NCBI GenBank assembly: GCA_015178975.1
Contig: WHVD01000001.1
Location: forward strand, 682,001-746,000
Direction of reading: 5' to 3'
Source of the DNA: Hysterangium stoloniferum
Taxonomy: Eukaryota > Basidiomycota > Agaricomycetes > Hysterangiales > Hysterangiaceae
Length of the DNA: 64,000 nt
The stretch's first letter is position 1, and every line of letters begins with the position of its first letter. A program made the translations under genes and the position numbers. Below, piece by piece: positions 20,740 to 32,600 of this stretch. The notes beneath the pieces are model-generated. The model had not been told where the DNA came from, did not search any database, and was given only the letters and a program-made list of their open reading frames with translations.

Positions 20740-21644
20740 ATTTTTAGGTGCCCCCACCAGAATGATGGTGCGGGATAAAAACACGCAATGTGACCTTTGC
20801 CGTTGCATCTATAGCAATTCTTCGGCTGTCACATATTTGGTGAGTCGACTTTCATTTTCATGGCAATTTGACTCTCATTTTCTTTCCGCCCTTTTAGATG
20901 GCTTTCTTCTTCTACCAGTGCCGCGGAAATTTCTTCGACTGTAAGTGATCCCACATGCTGCATAAGAGCAGTTGCTACCGCACCAAATTCCGGAGCCAAA
21001 CAATAGATGAGGACATCCGGCACATCCTCATCACGTAAGTCGACTCCAATCGCTCGAAGCTGCGAAGCCAGAGTCAAAATGCCATGGACATATTCCATCA
21101 CTGGCTTTTTGACATCATGCTGGTACATATAGAGCTGGCATTTCAACGAAATCCGATTGGCCCGATTATTTGCCTGATAGATTTTCGCAAGTGCTTGCCA
21201 TGCCTCTGGTCCAGTGGTGCAATCCCGAATATACGATCGTTGGCTTGATGCAATTGTCAATCCAATTGCTGTGTAACCATCCTCTGAATGCTTTGCCCAA
21301 TCCAAATACTCCTTGCTATTCTCATCCTTAGGTGCCTTTGTTCCACCATTAACAACACTCCATGATCCAGCATGCCGCAAAACCATTGACAGTGAAAACT
21401 TCCATTCGTGGTAGTTATCACCCAAGAGTTTTGGGATACTCGCAAGTAAGGCGTTGATATTAGACATAAGATGATGAGATAGTATTAGTGTGACTTTTAA
21501 AGCAACGGGGCAGGGCCCATAACCTGTTCGAAGACAGCGTAAGGAAAATGGACAAGGTTTATTTACGATGACTAAGCTACTGTAAAGTATGAAATAGCCA
21601 AGCGTAAAACGCATCAATGGCTTGCAATACAACATATTCTAACA
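20740..21644 (-). mobile_element. Ty1/copia 5' end: LTR and gag fragment
   Basis: LTR at 21,525-21,644 (TGTTCGAAGAC...TTCTAACA, 120 bp). Next to it, the half-tRNA-Met primer site GGTTATGGGCCC (complement of 21,513-21,524) precedes a copia Gag in minus sense. Gag is of the UBN2/retrotrans_gag type: KLLGDNYHEWKFSLSMVL, GPEAWQALAKIYQ and LVEEESHL, followed by a CYRCNGKGH knuckle near 20,790. Pol and the second LTR are not present here, so this is a truncated, broken fossil. Its LTR core matches that of the TRIM at 5,894-7,018. Confidence 0.8.
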
Positions 21645-21649
21645 TTTTG

Positions 21650-22968
21650 AGCTACAGTAGTTTGCTAGTATGCTTTGGATCATTATCCTGCTGGGAGATG
21701 ATATCAGATGGAGTTTTTTTGTAAAACTCAAGGGATTGCTGAAGTTTGTCCTCCAAGATGGAGCAGTAAAGCTGTGAATCAATCTTCCCTTCAATTCTAG
21801 TGGAATATCCAATGCCTTCCCAAAGTATGCAACCCTACCTGATCACACTACCATCACATGTTCCCTCCACCTGCCTATCAGTTAACCCCTCCCACCACCT
21901 TTTTCTACACCCACTTCCTTCCATCTGACCCAAGATGATTGATTTTGATCTCATCAGAGAATACAACTCCCTCCCAGTGCTCCAGAGTGTACTCCTGATG
22001 TCTCTCTGCCCACTGTAGCCTCCCCCCCTGTGTCTACAAACTCAATTTTCGATAATATTCAATTTAATATTTCTTCGACATTTCTTCAACATTCCTTTGA
22101 CTTTCCGACTCAATTTCCAACTCGACTTCCGACTCAATTTCCGACTTGACTTCCGACTTGACTATTCTTTGACAATATCTTCGACAATATTGAATATCTT
22201 TGACTTGTCTCAGTTTGACATCATTGATGATTTCACTTTGATATCATATTATCATCATAGGTAAATGATATATTGTATATAAGGGCAATGATAGGAATGA
22301 AGGAAGTCAGTCAGAAAACCTGTACTATATTATATTATTACTGTATTATATAATCATCGAACTTTTTCCGAGCCTTTCTTTAAACTTAATTATTTGTGAG
22401 CCTCTGTGTCCTATCTTTGCCTCACACCTTATCAACAGGACAAACTAATACTTTGTCGAATGAGGCATCTTTATTTGATATTGTTGAATATTCTTCGATT
22501 GTTTATTCGACTTTATTGAGTAAAATTTGATTCGTGACACCTGTGAGATTGTCCCAGAAAAGGCCATTTCTTCTTCACTACAGGTTTTAGGCCAACCTTG
22601 TGGAAGGCATGACAAACAGTTTGGGAGGAGAGGGACTTGTTTGTGACATCCTGAGGAGACTTGGTAACTTGCACTGCATTATCAGCTTTCTGCCTGCAAA
22701 TGAGATGCTCAGCATAGCTGATATTGGCAGATGTAAGTTTAGTTGGATGACCACCAAAGGACTTGGGAGCCTCAGGACAATATTCAGAGCATATTTTTGA
22801 GATAGTTCCAATGCTAACACCAGTGGTCTGATGAATAGAGTGCACAGAGACATTAGAGAGGAGCAGAGTAATGATATGTTCATCAATAGTAGGGGGAACA
22901 GTATACATGAACTGTGGGGACAAGCATGCTAAAAGGCCTTGTATATATGTATACTTGGACATGAACAA
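21650..22968 (-). mobile_element. Tc1/mariner-like transposase remnant
   Basis: Minus strand. 22,513-22,968 encodes the N-terminal helix-turn-helix region (STHQTTGVS-like ...SVHSIHQTTGVSIGTISKI, then FGGHPTKLT). 21,680-22,020 encodes part of the catalytic domain: VVFSDEIKINHLGSDGR with the first catalytic Asp, and QQDNDPKHTSK with the second. An LTR (22,031-22,539) splits the two parts, and the copia fragment cuts off the end before the third acidic residue. Terminal repeats were not identified. Non-functional. Confidence 0.75.
22031..22539. mobile_element. Solo LTR (family B) in the Tc1-like element
   Basis: TGTCTACAAACTC at the left edge and TTCGTGACA at the right, flanked by CCTG (22,027-22,030 and 22,540-22,543), a 4-bp match. 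It interrupts the transposase reading region. The first half is rich in GACTTCCGACTCAATTTCC-type short repeats; the second half matches 5,430-5,875. Element class not decided. Confidence 0.65.
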
Positions 22969-23335
22969 ATCATGTGACTTTTGTGTTTAAAGTTTAGGTC
23001 ATGGAAGTAAGGTCATGTGATCATGAATATTTTTAGACCACTTCTTTACTCTGTGAATCTTGGCAACAAAACTGTTCGGATGTACAAGCTGCATTCAGGG
23101 TATTATTGCATGGCCATAAATGGACATATGACATCATGGTTATGTAATCAACATTTAGTGATATTAGAGCATCTATCATAATTTATTCAGAATTTCTAGA
23201 ATTTATTTTAGGCTAATGCTAAAGGATCTTTTCAAAACAAAGAAACATCTGAATGGTTTTGTTGCCTACTGTATATCACAGTGTGGCCATATCTGTGATT
23301 TTTATCCTAAATTTCACTGTGAGCTGAACTTTATA
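22969..23335. other. Spacer between DNA transposons
   Basis: AT-rich, without gene or clear repeat border. It may include the outer end of the Tc1-like remnant. Confidence 0.3.
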
Positions 23336-25606
23336 CAGTGACTCAAAAAACCCTTCCAATGTTTGGTACTTCAGATGTATATCCTTGATAACTCAGAGGA
23401 GAAAATTGCAAAAATATCAAAAGTATTTGTGAATATGCTCTATCATATCTAGATTGTTGAAATACAATGCCATTACATAAGCTCCAAGTATGGAAATACT
23501 ACAAATATATATATATACAGGAGACTCATTGGAAGGGTTTTTGGCTGACAACTCTGACCCACAAAACTACTAATATTCAGTACTTAGTATGGCTGTCCTT
23601 TGCCTTCAACACACCTGCAACCCTTCTAGGCATACTCTCAATCAAATTCTGCCACACCTCTACATCAATCTTGTTCCACTCCTCCTCCACCCTCTCCCAC
23701 AACTCCAGTATCCCTTAGCCTCCTCTTTTTATGATCCCACAAGTATTCAATGGGGTTGAGGTCTGGAACCTGTGCTGGCCATGGGAGGACATTAAAATCA
23801 TTATCTTGAAACCAAGTCTGGGCCTTCTTGCATGTATGTTCAGGGTCATGATCTTGCTGAAAGATGACAATACCCACATATTTTCCATAATAGCTGAGGC
23901 TGGCTTGAAGATTCTCCTCCATAATCTTGAGATAAAGGTACCCATACATCCTCTCATCTATCTTGAAAGAATACCCAGGTCCTTCCCACAGCATGTAGCT
24001 CCATAATATCACAAATCCTTCTCCAAACCTCACAAAAAGTCCCTTCCTGTAAGCCTGGTGCCCCAGTCTTATGCTTTCACTCATCGTTCCTGTTACGTGT
24101 TCACTCCTTTGTTATGTGTTCACCCTTTGTTTCTTGTTTCCTTTGTTCCACTCCTTTTGTTCTGGCACATGACCACATCATACATGTATATAGCCTAGGT
24201 AGTTTTCTCTCTCTTTCCTTACCATATGCTGTAACCTCCTGTATCCTGTCTTGGTTCTAGACAATACACTGTGGTCCTGTCAACTCGTGTGACCACCAGT
24301 GATCTCATTGACAACAGGATTCCACTTCCAATGAGTCTCCTATATATAAATATTCGTAGTATTTCCATATTTGGAGCTTATGTAATGGCATTGTATTTCC
24401 ATAATATAGATATGATAGAGCATATTCACAAATATCTTTGATATTTTTGCATTTTTATTCTCTGAGTTATCAGGGATGTAAATCTGAAGTACCAAACATT
24501 GGAAGGGTTATTGAGGCACTGTGAGAACTAAGTGAAAGAACAATACTCAGTATTTGCATGCTGTATGCCAAATAGCTATGTTATTGATTACCTAAGTGAA
24601 AGAACAATACTAAGGTAATGGTAATAAGTAAAAGAGTTAGGAATGCATAGTAGTAAGTATCTCACCTCAGTATTTGCACGCTGTATGCCAAATAGCTGAG
24701 GTGAAGTTGACTGGGATGGCTTGTATTTAAGCTAACTCGGAACAAAGAGAAAATGAGAACAATAGCATGGAATGTGTACTAGAATGTTCTGGAGAAATAT
24801 TTGCATGTGACAAAAGGAAACAATAAAGGAGTACAACAAAGGAAGGCTTTTGTCTTATGGGCTGGTACGTCATGACCTTACCATAAAGGGACTATTGCGT
24901 GCTTGCTATTCTAACAGGCACCCCCAACCATATTGAGACTATTGCACACAGTTTGGGTACAGATAAACTGGTTGGTGACATTCTTAAGAGCTTTGGCCAC
25001 ATCAAAAGCAGTGTCAGCCTTCCCAGAGCTGATGAAATGTGTGCATAGTGAATATTGGTAAGGCAAAGCTTGGAGGGGTAACTACCAATGGACTTAGAGA
25101 GATGAGAATGATGCTTGGAGTAAAGTCTAAAGACTGTGCCAATGCCATAACAAGTAGGAGCTGCAATGTGGCTAGCTGTATGGCCAGCATCAAGCAGTGA
25201 GAGGATATGATTTTGGCTGGCAAGAGACAAAGTGTACATTTTGGGAATTGGGACATTACTAGTTGCTAAAGGCCATGTATTTATACTCCAGCACAATGTG
25301 GTCATGTGACATCACGTGATTTTGTTGATACCCAGTTGAAAGTGGACAATCAACAAGGTCACATGACTATAAGCATTTATAGTCATCAAGGCTGCCAGCC
25401 AAAAAACCCTTCAAATGAGTCTCCTGTATATATATATTTGTAGTATTTCCATATTTGGAGCTTATGTAATGAAATTGTATTTCCACAATCTATATATGAT
25501 AGAGCATGCTCACAAATAATTTTGATATTTCTGCATTTTTATCCTCTGAGTTATCAAGGATATACATCTGAAGTACCAAACATTGGAAGGGTTTTTTGAG
25601 TTACTG
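23336..25606 (-). mobile_element. Tc1/mariner-like element with ~220-bp terminal repeats
   Basis: Ends CAGTGACTCAAAAAACCC and GGGTTTTTTGAGTTACTG are inverted and flanked by TA (23,334-23,335 and 25,607-25,608), the Tc1/mariner target. Inverted arms span about 23,336-23,557 and 25,386-25,606. Minus-strand coding remains: an N-terminal DNA-binding part at 24,892-25,305 (SQNHILSLLDAGHTASHIA) and a catalytic C-terminal part at 23,665-24,084 (IFQQDHDPEHTCKKAQ, then VPDLNPIEYLWD with the final catalytic residue). A third arm copy at about 24,325-24,521, in the orientation of the right arm, lies between them. This is therefore a composite of two related copies. Inactive as it stands. Confidence 0.8.
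24545..24705. repeat. Direct repeat pair inside the composite transposon
   Basis: CTCAGTATTTGCATGCTGTA near 24,549 recurs as CTCAGTATTTGCACGCTGTA near 24,665, each followed by TGCCAAATAGCT. It lies between the third arm and the N-terminal transposase part. Origin unknown. Confidence 0.6.
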
Positions 25607-25608
25607 TA

Positions 25609-26162
25609 GAGCAATACTGGGATGCTGCAAAAAGATGTCAAGCTACTATCCCCACAAAGAACATAGAACAAATAGAAGCAAATGTCATTAGGAGGATAAC
25701 CCAAAACTTTAAAAGTTATTTATCCACTAAAGTATATATTTATATTGTTTGTTGTAAAATTAATATTTAATCAAATTGAGTCTATCAGATGACATTCTGG
25801 AGAATAAGAAAATATTAATATTTATCTTGTATCTGACAAAAGTTAGTCAAACAAACATATATGGATTATCCTTTTGGGGATAAATTCCACAACAAGGATT
25901 GGTTGGCCAGATAGTTCTGGTTAACTTTCTAAACCAAATAATACAAATTATATGAACTACATTTGAAAGTTTGTATAATATACAAGAGAATACATCTCAT
26001 CCCAAATATTAAGTCATAACCCAAATAATTTTGGTTAACTATAATGTTTGTGGACATTTTAAAAGTCACAGAGATACTAGAGAATGCATCTCATCCCAAA
26101 GATTAAGTCATAACCCAAATAATTTTGGTTAACCATGACATTTGTGCATATTTTGAAAGAGT
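25609..26162. repeat. AT-rich DNA with a ~93-bp tandem repeat
   Basis: A block with GAATACATCTCATCCCAAA then AAGTCATAACCCAAATAATT and TTTTGGTTAAC at about 25,988-26,050 recurs at about 26,082-26,145 with a few changes. No gene. The array ends where the solo LTR begins. Confidence 0.6.
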
Positions 26163-26167
26163 ATACA

Positions 26168-26985
26168 TGTTAGGATACACACACAGGGCAGGTCTCCAGA
26201 GAAACCTGCGGGATATCCGGTAGGACTTGGCTTCAGCTTATAGGCTGCACCCTTGCTAGATCGTGTTGTCCAATTTCGAACAGGCGGACGGGAATCCCAG
26301 GGAGTCCAGGCGGGGTTCATGGGTCGTAGGTCGTAGGTCAGAGGTCGTGGGTCATGAGTCGAGATAGTTGAGAGAGGTAGATGTGCTGGAGCCTGTGGGC
26401 TCCAACTAGTGAGAGCGATGTGAATCAAGCAAGGGTTTAGAGCAGAAAATGGATTAGATTACTGGGGGGAATCTAAGCTAATTTTCTGACTGGATTGTAT
26501 GTACAACATCTGCCAGTTTATATAGACCATGGAGTGAATGTCATACCAAATCCAGTAATGATGAAACGAAACTAACAAAACATAAAACGGGAATAATAAA
26601 CACCAAGTTTGGTGTTAGGAACGGGATGGAATGGAGCGGAGTCTGAATCGTGACAAAGCATAACCCATAACGGGAAATGGAGTGGGAGCGGAGTTCAAAT
26701 CATGACAGGTCATTTGACTAAAATGGAAACGGGGCTCGATTAGAGTGGTGACGGGATTCTGAGTGGGGTCCAGTGACTGATGTGTGGGACAAAGATGGAC
26801 ATAGACAGAGACGGAGTCCAGGGGAAGTCCGGTGACTGATATGTGTCGTAATGAGGTCGAACGTAACAAGTCTTGATGTACAGAGTCTGGGCGGGGAAAT
26901 CCTATAAACAGATGATTGGTGCGTGTAGGGCGTGGTGGTGTACAGGTTAGTGCCCAGAGTCCGGCGGGATTGTCTGGTCGTAACA
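26168..26985 (-). mobile_element. Solo Ty3 LTR (family A), 818 bp
   Basis: Plus-strand text runs TGTTAGGATACACAC...GGTCGTAACA, flanked by the exact 5-bp duplication ATACA (26,163-26,167 and 26,986-26,990). It shares sequence and orientation with the LTRs of the Ty3 element at 27,466-35,717. A classic solo LTR left by recombination between two LTRs. Confidence 0.93.
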
Positions 26986-26990
26986 ATACA

Positions 26991-27271
26991 AGTTTTAAAG
27001 ATGAAATTTTGGGTAATGAAATATAAACTCTTAAAACATATAGTCATAGCCAAAGGAAATAGTCTCACTTAAAAATATGAGGACTTGTCCATAAAATTGT
27101 GTATGTATATTCAATGAAGTGTGACTATCCTCCTTAGTTGTCTTGATAAATCCAATGGTAAGTAATACATTTAGCCTTTTAATCATTCACAATTTTATTT
27201 GTATTTCTTTTCAGCTTTGCAATCCAATCAGCCAGATTTATAGATACTTATAATAAAGGACTCAATGGTGT
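26991..27271. other. AT-rich spacer between LTRs
   Basis: No gene and no recognised repeat border. Confidence 0.3.
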
Positions 27272-27465
27272 TGTTATGACTGGAATTCCTGCCGGACTCT
27301 GGACACTAACATATATGCACCTGCACCTTATATGCACCAATTATCAGTTTACTGGAATACCTGCTGGACTCTGTATATCAGACCTGTCCATGTTCAACTT
27401 CATTACTTCATGTATCAGTCACTGGAATACCCACCAGACTCTGTCCCTGTCTATCTCTGACCCTG

Positions 27466-28292
27466 TGTTAGGATACACACACAGGCTGGGTCTCCGGAGA
27501 AACCTGCAGGATATCCAGTAGGACTTGGCTTCAGCTTATAGGCTGCACCCTCGCTAGATCGTGTTGTCCAATTTCAAACAGATGGACAGGAATCCCGGGG
27601 AGTCCGGGCGGGGTTCGTGGGTCGTAAGTCGTAAGTCATGGGTCAGAGGTCGTGGGTCGTGAGTCGATTTGGTTGAGAGAGATAGATGCGCCGGAGCCCG
27701 TGGGCTCCGACTAGTGAGAGCGATGTGAATCAAGTAAGGTTTTAGAGCGGAAAATGTTATTAGATTACTGGGGGGAATCTAAGCTAATTTTCTGACTGGA
27801 TTGTATGTACAACATCTGCCAGTTTATATAGACCGTGGAGTGAATGACATACCAAATCCAGTAATGATGAAACGAAACTAACAAAATATAAAACGGGAAT
27901 AGTAAACACCAAGTTTGGTGTTAGGAATGGGATGGAACGGAGCAGAGTCCAAATCGTGACAAAGCATAACCCATAACGGGAAACGGAGCGGGAGCGGAGT
28001 CCTAAATTGTGACAGGTCATTTGACTAAAATGGGAACGGGGCTCGATTAGAGCGGTGACAGGATTCTAAGTGGGATCTGGTGACTGATGCGTGGGACGAG
28101 GACGGACATAGACAGAGACGGAGTCCAGTGAAAGTCTGGTGACTGATATGTGTCGTAATGAGGTCGAACATAATGAGTCTTGACGTAATGGAGTCCGGGC
28201 AGGAAATCCTATAAACAGACAATTGGTGCTTGTAGCACGTGGGGGCATACAGGTTAGTGCCCGGAGTCCAGCGGGATTGTCCGGTCGTACCA
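27466..28292 (-). repeat. 3' LTR of the Ty3 element
   Basis: 827 bp, plus-strand text TGTTAGGATACACAC...GGTCGTACCA. It is shorter than its partner because the partner carries an expanded short repeat. Confidence 0.9.
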
Positions 28293-28501
28293 GTACCCTC
28301 CCTTTATGCCGAAGTCCCAAAGAGGCTCTAGACCTAGATAAGGTTCTTGTCGGCTACGCACATGTGTCAAAAGTCATGTCGGTTACACGTATGTGTCAAA
28401 GAGTCATGTGATCTGGAAGGTAAGGTTCAAACACGACGAGCCTATATATAAATTTGAAAAAATAGAAATTCTTCTTCTTTATTACCCCCATCATTGATAC
28501 T

Positions 28502-29543
28502 ATGGGACCAAAGCCCACGCCGCGCAAGCCTATGCCAACCACCGGGCCCTCCACGGGCAGTCAATACCGGGCGCCGCTGTCTGCTGCCCAAATCTTGGTG
28601 CAGTGGGATGAGCAATGTCAACATCGTGAAGAGGTGGGGGAGGTCGAGGAGGCCTTGAATAGGGAATACCAGGTGGCCGTGGCCGCAGAGGAAGAGGCTG
28701 CGAGGCAGAAACAGAGGGAGGAGGAGGAGGCTGTGTGGGTGGCCACGGAGAAGGCCAGGGTAGCGGCAGAGAAAGCCCGGGTGGCCACGGAGAAGGCCAG
28801 GGTAGCGGCAGAGAAAGCCCGGGTGGCTGTGGAGAGAGCCACGGTAGTTGCAGGAAAAGTAAGTCCCATAGTTCAACTTCTCGTCTTTTTTGACTTGGCA
28901 TTTTCAGTGCAAGGTGGTGGAAGTCGAGTCCGAGTCCGAGGGGGAGCCAGAGAGCCCCAACAAAGTAAGTCTCAGGTCCATGGGTATACCATGGAGCTAA
29001 CCGTATCAACAGAAAGCAAGGAAGGTGGTGCCAGTCCGCCTACTGGCTCAGAATGACCCACAGTGTTCCGGTTGTAATGACCGGAACACTGAATGCAATC
29101 GGAAGTCCGGCCGGGGCCTGGGGTGTTACCGGTGCGCACACCTCAAGGCGAGGTGCTTGCTCGTTCACGAGCAGGCCGCGGGGTCCAGTACATGGGAGAA
29201 TGGTGGGTCAGATGGGTACTCTGGACTGGAAGAAGTTTTGGGATGGATCGCCGAGGGCATTGAGGCCCAGAATGAGTTGCTCCGGAAGAGCAACAAAGTC
29301 AGCGTCGTCATGGCAAATGATCTCCGTGCAATCCGCAGGGACCACTTCAAGTTCCTTATGGAGTATGCCGGCTTTGTATATGACAAGCCAGAGGCCGGGA
29401 GTTCCGAGGAGGCCGGTTCAGATGAGGAGGATGTGCCCGTGGAGGTCGCGGAGCTACCCGAGGAGATGAATGAGGTGGGAAAAGCTGAGGCGGAAAAAGA
29501 GGTGGGGAAAAAGGATAGCCCCATCAATGTAGATGAAGAATAG
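28502..29543 (+). CDS. Antisense accessory gene with Zn2Cys6-like cysteine cluster
   Basis: Lies between pol and the 3' LTR of the Ty3 element, on the opposite strand. Three exons (28,502-28,858, then about 28,908-28,966 and 29,012-29,543) join in phase at two GT-AG introns with GTAAGT donors. Order: a proline-rich N-terminus (MGPKPTPRKPMP); a coiled coil of heptads such as EKARVAAEKARVATEKARVA, encoded by a 42-bp tandem repeat near 28,738-28,830; an acidic linker; and a cysteine cluster near 29,056-29,165 with spacing CX2CX6CX9CX2CX6C, the layout of fungal Zn2Cys6 DNA-binding domains. The tail is acidic (ending SPINVDEE). The frame appears intact, unlike much of the island. DNA binding is inference; similar coiled-coil proteins are, as I recall, abundant in mushroom annotations. 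Confidence 0.7.
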
Positions 29544-29605
29544 AAATAAAACTTAATAGTAATTTGAACATAAAAGTGAAGCGTGAAAAACATAAAAAAT
29601 AAAAG

Positions 29606-32600
29606 TCAAAGCCAAAGTCCACAGAGAGTCCGCTTAAAGACTTGACAAGACATGTCAGAACCTGTAAAAGCAAAGAGAGACATAGGGCAACAGGGAATAA
29701 TGAAAATGAGTCCAAACGTAACACGGGGTCCGCGGAGTGCGGTCAGAGAGACGATAATGGTCCAGGTTTTGAGTGGGTAAGCTGTATGAAAGTCAGTAAC
29801 GATTTCCATGACATTACCGAGTTCCGTGGCCAAAATCCATGAGGTCTCTTCATCGGTGCCCTCGTAACCCGCCCACTTGACCAAGTAAAGCAGTTTACAA
29901 GTGCGTCAATGCTTGTCAATTTTTGAATCTAAAATCTGTGAGATTTCAAACTCGGGTTCTCTGTCAATGATGACAGGAGGAGGCAGAGATTGCACGTGAT
30001 CCAGGATAGTGTTAGCAGTACAAGGTTCTAACATAGAAACATGAAATACCGGGTGTACTGCGTGCATGCTATCTGGAAGCCGTAGAGTCCAAGAAACTGA
30101 ATCTACTTGTGCGATAATTTCAAACAGACCTAAATATTTTTCAGCAAGCTTCTTTGATGGTCGGGTAGTCTGGAAGAATTGAGCTTTGACATAAACACGG
30201 TCGCCAATCTTGAAGTTGGGTGGTGGGATCCAGTGTTTGTCCACTGAATGTTGGTATTGCTCTTGGGCGGACAATATTGCAGTCCAGAGTTCCTCATGGA
30301 GCTCGTGGAGGTCCATGGTGAACTCTTGAGCACAAACAGAGGCAAGATTTGGTTCTGGATGTACTGTAATATTTGGATTATATCCTTTATTTGCAAAGAA
30401 CAGGGAAATGCCAGTAGTGGCCGAGGGTGCATTGTTGTAAGCAAACTCTGCAAGTGGTAACAAGGATTTCCAATTGTCCTGTTGGTAGTTGCAATATATG
30501 CAGAGGTATTGTTCCAATGTCTGGTTGACGCGTTCGGTTTGTCTGTCACCTTCTGGATGATGTCTGGACATGAAATGTAATGTCATGTCCAAGGATTTTC
30601 CGAGGGATCTAAAGAAGTGAGACACAAACTCTGATCCTCTATCAGAAGTCACATGGGACGGAACTCTGTGCTTGGAAAATACGTGGATAATGAAAAGTTC
30701 CGCTAACTGCACAGATGTAATTGTGTCATATGTAGGGATGAATATACCTTGTTTTGAGAATCTGTCAACAATGACTAGAATGGCGGAAAAACCTTCGGAA
30801 TCCGGTAGGTGTTCAATGAGATCCATAGAGATAGAATTCCACGGATGTTCCGGTACCGGGAGTTGTTTCAAAAGGCCATATGGCTTGTGTCGCTGAGATT
30901 TCGAGCGGGGACAAGTAGTGCAAGATTTACAATAGTGCTTAACGAATCCACGGAGTCCGGGCCAAGTATATTCTCTTCTTATTAATTATAGAGTTTTGTT
31001 GTACCCGAAATGTCCTGAGAGTGGATGATCATGTTTGTATTGAAGGATCCTGAGGCGGAGGCTGTCGGAGTCTGGTACATAGATGCGATCGTCAAGTCTA
31101 ATGAAACCATGTTGATCAAGAGACCACCGGGGTCCATGGGATTGTCTAGGTGAGCTTTAGTAACTGGGTCTAGTGGAATTGCCGATAGAATATCTTGATG
31201 TAACTTCTCAATATCCATAATGATAATTCCACGGACAATGGGATTGATGAGGAAAGTTGCGCGGACCAATGCGGTAAGTTGTTGATTCGTGAAAATAGGT
31301 TTCAGGTTGTGCGGATTTACCATTGCATAGTCGTTGCTCCCCTCTTTAGGATAGACGTCCCATCGTCTAGTTAAAGCGTCGGGTTTGCTGCCGAGACAGC
31401 TGGGTCGAAAGCAGATAATCATGTTGAAAGAAGATAGATATTCAGACCAGCGGGCCTGCTGGTGGGTCAAAAGTTTTGTGGTAGAAAAGTATTCCAGGTT
31501 TTTGTGATCTGTTACAACATCAATAGGAGCTCCTGAGCCTTCCAAATAGTGTCGCCATGCTTTGAAAGCTGAAAAAATTGCCAGAAGTTCTTTATCATGA
31601 ACATCGTAGTTGAGCTCTGCTCCGGTAAAAGTCTGGGACAGAAAAGCCACGGGGTGGACTTCTCTGTCGGAGTCCTGGATAGACAGAATGGCTCCAAGCG
31701 CATAATCTGAGGCGTCCATTTCAACAATGAGCGGGAAGTCCAGTTTCCAATGTGACAGAATAGGAGCTGTAGAAAAAGAATTTTTTAAAAGATTGAAAGC
31801 TTTTTGACACTTATCATTAAAATTCCACGGAGTACCCTTATGCGTAAGATGGGTAAGGGGTACCGTGATATCGGAATATCCACGGATAAAATGTCTGTAA
31901 AAATTGGCAAAGCTGAGGAAGGATTGGATATCTTTAACTTTTGGGGGTTCTGGCCAATCTTTGATGACTTGCACTTTAGTTTCATCCATGCGGAGTCCAT
32001 CGGGTCCCATCATGAAACCTAGGTATTCCATGGAGTCCGTGTCAAAAGTGCATTTTTTACCATTTGCGAATAAACCATGTTGTCTGAGCCTCCGGAGAAC
32101 TTCATGGACTTGTTTGTCGTGTTCCATGGAATTCTCGGAGTAGATAAGAATGTCGTCCAAGTAAACAATGAGGCATACATCGAGCATGTCAGAGAAAATG
32201 TCATTGATAAAACGCTGAAAAACAGACGGAGCATTGGTGAGTCCAAAGGGGATGACCAACCACTTGAAGGCCCCATAACAGGTTCTAAAAGTGGTTTTCC
32301 ATTCGTCGCCCACGGCAATCCGGACCAAATGATAGGCGTGTTTGAGATCAATTTTGGTGTAAATCCGGGCATTCCGCGGAGCATTGAGCAGGTCAGATAT
32401 GAGTGGGAGTGGATATTTATCCTTCTTGGTGACAGCATTGAGTCCTCTAAAATCAACACATAGTCGAAGGGATCCATCCTTTTTTCTGACAAACAGAACA
32501 GGGTCTCCAAAAAGAGACTTTGAGGGTCGGATAAAACCCATGGACAAATGTTCATCCAGGAAATCGCAGATCACGGAAAGTTCCGTGGACGAGAGCGGGT

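Larger units (their letters stand above)
18796..20740 (+). repeat. Duplicated unit, copy 1
   Basis: Closely matches 61,472-63,050 from GCGTTCCGTATCC (copy 2 GCGCTCCGTATCC) to TTGAAATCA...AGGTGCCCCCAC. It includes upstream sequence, the two open frames of the unknown gene, and downstream DNA. The similarity runs beyond the coding part, so the unit was copied as DNA. Copy 1 has about 300 bp (near 20,320-20,622) that copy 2 lacks. Both copies lie downstream of NBS1 sequence in the same orientation. Confidence 0.85.

Noticed and set aside
24091-24316. Possible solo LTR (TGTTACGTGTTC...GACAACA)
   Set aside because: Ends look LTR-like, but flanking pentamers do not match and no second copy is in the window.
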